From JAAZBV01 sp964499695 (GTDB lineage Bacteria; Desulfobacterota; DSM-4660; Desulfatiglandales; HGW-15): a DNA stretch of 43,531 nt. The translations under genes and the position numbers were made by a program. How positions within the stretch are numbered: the stretch's first letter is position 1; the number at the start of each line of letters is the position of its first letter. The notes under the pieces were generated by a model. That model did not search any database, was not told the DNA's origin, and saw only the letters and a list, made by a program, of their open reading frames with translations. Below, piece after piece: positions 42,303 to 43,531 of this stretch. Where the stretch lies: contig CAZCMD010000018.1 of assembly GCA_964499695.1 (NCBI GenBank), forward strand, positions 1 to 43,531. Direction: 5' to 3'.

Positions 42303-42911
42303 ATGCCATTAAATTACAACAATATAAGACCCAACCTGGCAGGCGACTTTCCACAAATTGATCCGACCGCATTGATTGACCCTTCAGCCCAGATAATTGG
42401 TAATGTAAAGATAGATAAAGGTGTTTTTGTCGGGCCTTTAACTGTAATCAGGGCCGACCAGAGGGGGCCGGATGGAAAAGTGGCACCCATTTATATCGGA
42501 GAAGAGGTAAATATTCAGGATGGTGTTATTTTACACACTGATCCGGATGCTCCATTTTTTATAGGCCCTAAAACCTCTATAGCGCATGGCGCTATTATCC
42601 ATGGGCCATGTAATATCGCGCATGAGTGTTTTATTGCTATAAGGGCCTCTCTGTACAAGGTAACTATGGAAGAGCATGTATGGATTGGTCTTGGCGCAAT
42701 TGTACAAAAGGTTACATTGAATTCATTTACTATGGTTCCAACCGGAGCAGTTATCCTTGAACATGCTGAAACACTCGGGCTCAGGCTGGTTACAGATGAG
42801 GAAAGAAAATATATGGAAGAAGCCTGGGTTGCCAACTCAAGGTTAAGGATGGACTACCTGGAACTCAGGGACAAGGCAGAAGCGCTCAGATCTAATATTA
42901 AGATAAAGTAG
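42303..42911 (+). CDS. Gamma carbonic anhydrase-like hexapeptide-repeat protein
   Basis: This 202-residue protein has a TGGAGG SD. Left-handed beta-helix hexapeptide repeats run from about 25 to 150 (IIGNVKI, VFVGPL, IYIGEEV, FFIGPKT, VWIGLGA). The catalytic set of Cam-type enzymes is present: VIRADQ (Arg and Asp), NIQDGVILH (Gln and first zinc His), IAHGAIIHG (the other two His). A long C-terminal helix closes the trimer unit. It should hydrate CO2 or bind a similar small ligand. The closest known relatives are Cam of methanogens and the CcmM N-domain. No carboxysome or transport partner is nearby, and there is no signal peptide, so it acts in the cytoplasm. Confidence 0.9.
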   Translation: MPLNYNNIRPNLAGDFPQIDPTALIDPSAQIIGNVKIDKGVFVGPLTVIRADQRGPDGKVAPIYIGEEVNIQDGVILHTDPDAPFFIGPKTSIAHGAIIHGPCNIAHECFIAIRASLYKVTMEEHVWIGLGAIVQKVTLNSFTMVPTGAVILEHAETLGLRLVTDEERKYMEEAWVANSRLRMDYLELRDKAEALRSNIKIK

Positions 42912-43006
42912 TGACGGGTAAATTCCTTTATTCTCCAAAGGTGCCCGGATGAAATCATACTATACGGATATGGCCTCAGAAAATTGGGCACCTGCTATTC
43001 TTCATA

Positions 43007-43085
43007 AATGAAACAAACAATATGATCCTGATGGAACCGGAAAAAAACAGGATACTGGATTGTAAAACTACAATTGACAAATTTT
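43007..43085 (+). pseudogene. Relic fragment of a transglutaminase gene
   Basis: ATGATCCTGATGGAACC at 43020-43036, the GGATTGTAAAA stretch and the CAATTGAC ending closely match bases 41202-41268 inside the transglutaminase gene at 39964-41424. The copy has indels that break the frame. It is probably what is left of a tandem paralogue. Confidence 0.75.
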
Positions 43086-43101
43086 ACCTGACATATATAC
43101 A
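43074..43101 (+). promoter_or_regulatory. Candidate promoter for the last gene
   Basis: TTGACA at 43074-43079, spacer 16 bp, TATACA at 43096-43101. The predicted start near 43108 is almost at the ATG (43110), and no SD is seen, so the mRNA may be leaderless. The -35 box lies within the relic fragment. Confidence 0.4.
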
Positions 43102-43109
43102 TAATCTGC

Positions 43110-43531
43110 ATGGCCACTAAAAAATTATCACAGGAAGAGAGAGAATTTTTCAGGCTTGTATCCTGCGCGGCGCTTTCAAACCCCTTCAGTGACGAAAGGA
43201 GCGAACTGGATATCAGGATAGCGGAGTGTTCGCCTGATTCGCCTTTAACAGAACGCCTTGAATGCGTTTTTTCAAAAATGAAAGAACACATAGAGAAACT
43301 GGAAAAAGAGGGAAGGGCCGATATTGGTATGTATAGCTGCGATGACAGGCTCATGATGCAGAGCACCTTTCTGTTTGAGATCTTTTTTATTTTTACAAAA
43401 AATTTTGATGACCTTATTGCAAGGCAGATAAAGGCAGGGGAATCAACCTGTTTGGTTCCATTCGGTAAGGATGCCATCTCATTATTTATTAAAAGGGGAT
43501 TCAACCCTGATGATGCGTGCAGGTTCTTTGC
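43110..43531 (+). CDS. N-terminus of a possible sigma-54 activator (3' truncated)
   Basis: The frame starts at the ATG at 43110 and runs off the window end after 140 codons. The visible part is helical: LSQEEREFFRLVSCAALSNPFSDER, RLECVFSKMKEHIEKLEKEGRAD, LMMQSTFLFEIFFIFTKNFDDLIARQ and FGKDAISLFIKRGFNPDDACRFF. This order recalls the N-terminal domain of a group of sigma-54-dependent activators, in which a segment like FF-x2-FFQLRRAF follows and then an AAA+ domain. The AAA+ part is outside the window, so the call is tentative. There is no SD before the ATG. Confidence 0.6.
   Translation, partial: MATKKLSQEEREFFRLVSCAALSNPFSDERSELDIRIAECSPDSPLTERLECVFSKMKEHIEKLEKEGRADIGMYSCDDRLMMQSTFLFEIFFIFTKNFDDLIARQIKAGESTCLVPFGKDAISLFIKRGFNPDDACRFF

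Noticed and set aside
42995..43504. 169-codon open frame on the minus strand at the window end
   Set aside because: It spans the relic and the truncated gene at 43110 in reverse; the plus-strand frame has the more natural helical protein.

Overview
The window looks like a 43.5-kb piece of chromosome from a Gram-negative anaerobe, most likely a member of the Desulfobacterota (the former Deltaproteobacteria). The reasons are outer-membrane beta-barrel proteins (DUF481, TorF-type porin), several lipoproteins, a class I (strict-anaerobe type) hybrid cluster protein with an FNR/HcpR-like site, a PPi-type phosphofructokinase, a UbiE/MenG-type methyltransferase, many sensor kinases, and short palindromic or GCGCAAGG-type intergenic repeats. 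The taxonomic call is inference. I saw no rRNA, tRNA, CRISPR array, insertion sequence or phage gene. The first and last genes are cut by the window edges.

Layout. 1-4054: ion and envelope block (CaxA-type exchanger end, DUF481 barrel, MscS channel, CorA). 4138-9414: unlinked housekeeping genes (radical SAM protein, Gph-type HAD phosphatase, Spy/ZraP-like protein, DNA polymerase IV, glycogen synthase). 9608-11960: tight operon of a universal stress protein, a DUF2914 protein and a diadenylate cyclase fused to YbbR (CdaR-type) repeats, followed by PPi-type PFK and a sensorless histidine kinase. 14448-16076: hcp behind an activator palindrome centred 41.5 bp from the predicted start of transcription. 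16200-28250: an unusual accessory block with two single-domain cupins behind a perfect consensus promoter, an HDOD-GAF-kinase fusion, a hybrid kinase ending in PilZ, a double cupin with one degenerate half, a DUF8021-like secreted protein, an orphan xanthine-dehydrogenase-type molybdenum subunit with an altered active site, and a NupC-type nucleoside transporter. 28810-29544: porin. 29721-32509: operon of UbiE-type methyltransferase, ThiF/MoeB-type E1, MoaD/ThiS-like carrier and a metallo-beta-lactamase-fold hydrolase. 32574-36000, minus strand: B3/B4 protein, HD hydrolase and an ABC exporter pair. 36170-39430: MoeA-like molybdopterin-binding protein facing a Cache-HAMP-PAS kinase with a decayed ATP site. 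39602-43531: small beta-rich protein, a transglutaminase gene with one in-frame amber codon, a lipoprotein, a gamma carbonic anhydrase-like protein, a relic copy of part of the transglutaminase gene, and the start of a protein resembling the N-terminus of some sigma-54 activators.

The most unusual material is the 16.2-28.2 kb block. Four of its transcription units begin with TTGACA -35 boxes, three of them with a good -10 at 17 bp. It combines an uncharacterised cupin family, two elaborate sensors and a solitary, divergent molybdenum hydroxylase subunit. A working reading is a signal-controlled system for sensing, importing and transforming a small molecule, possibly a purine or other heterocycle. 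That function is inference only.
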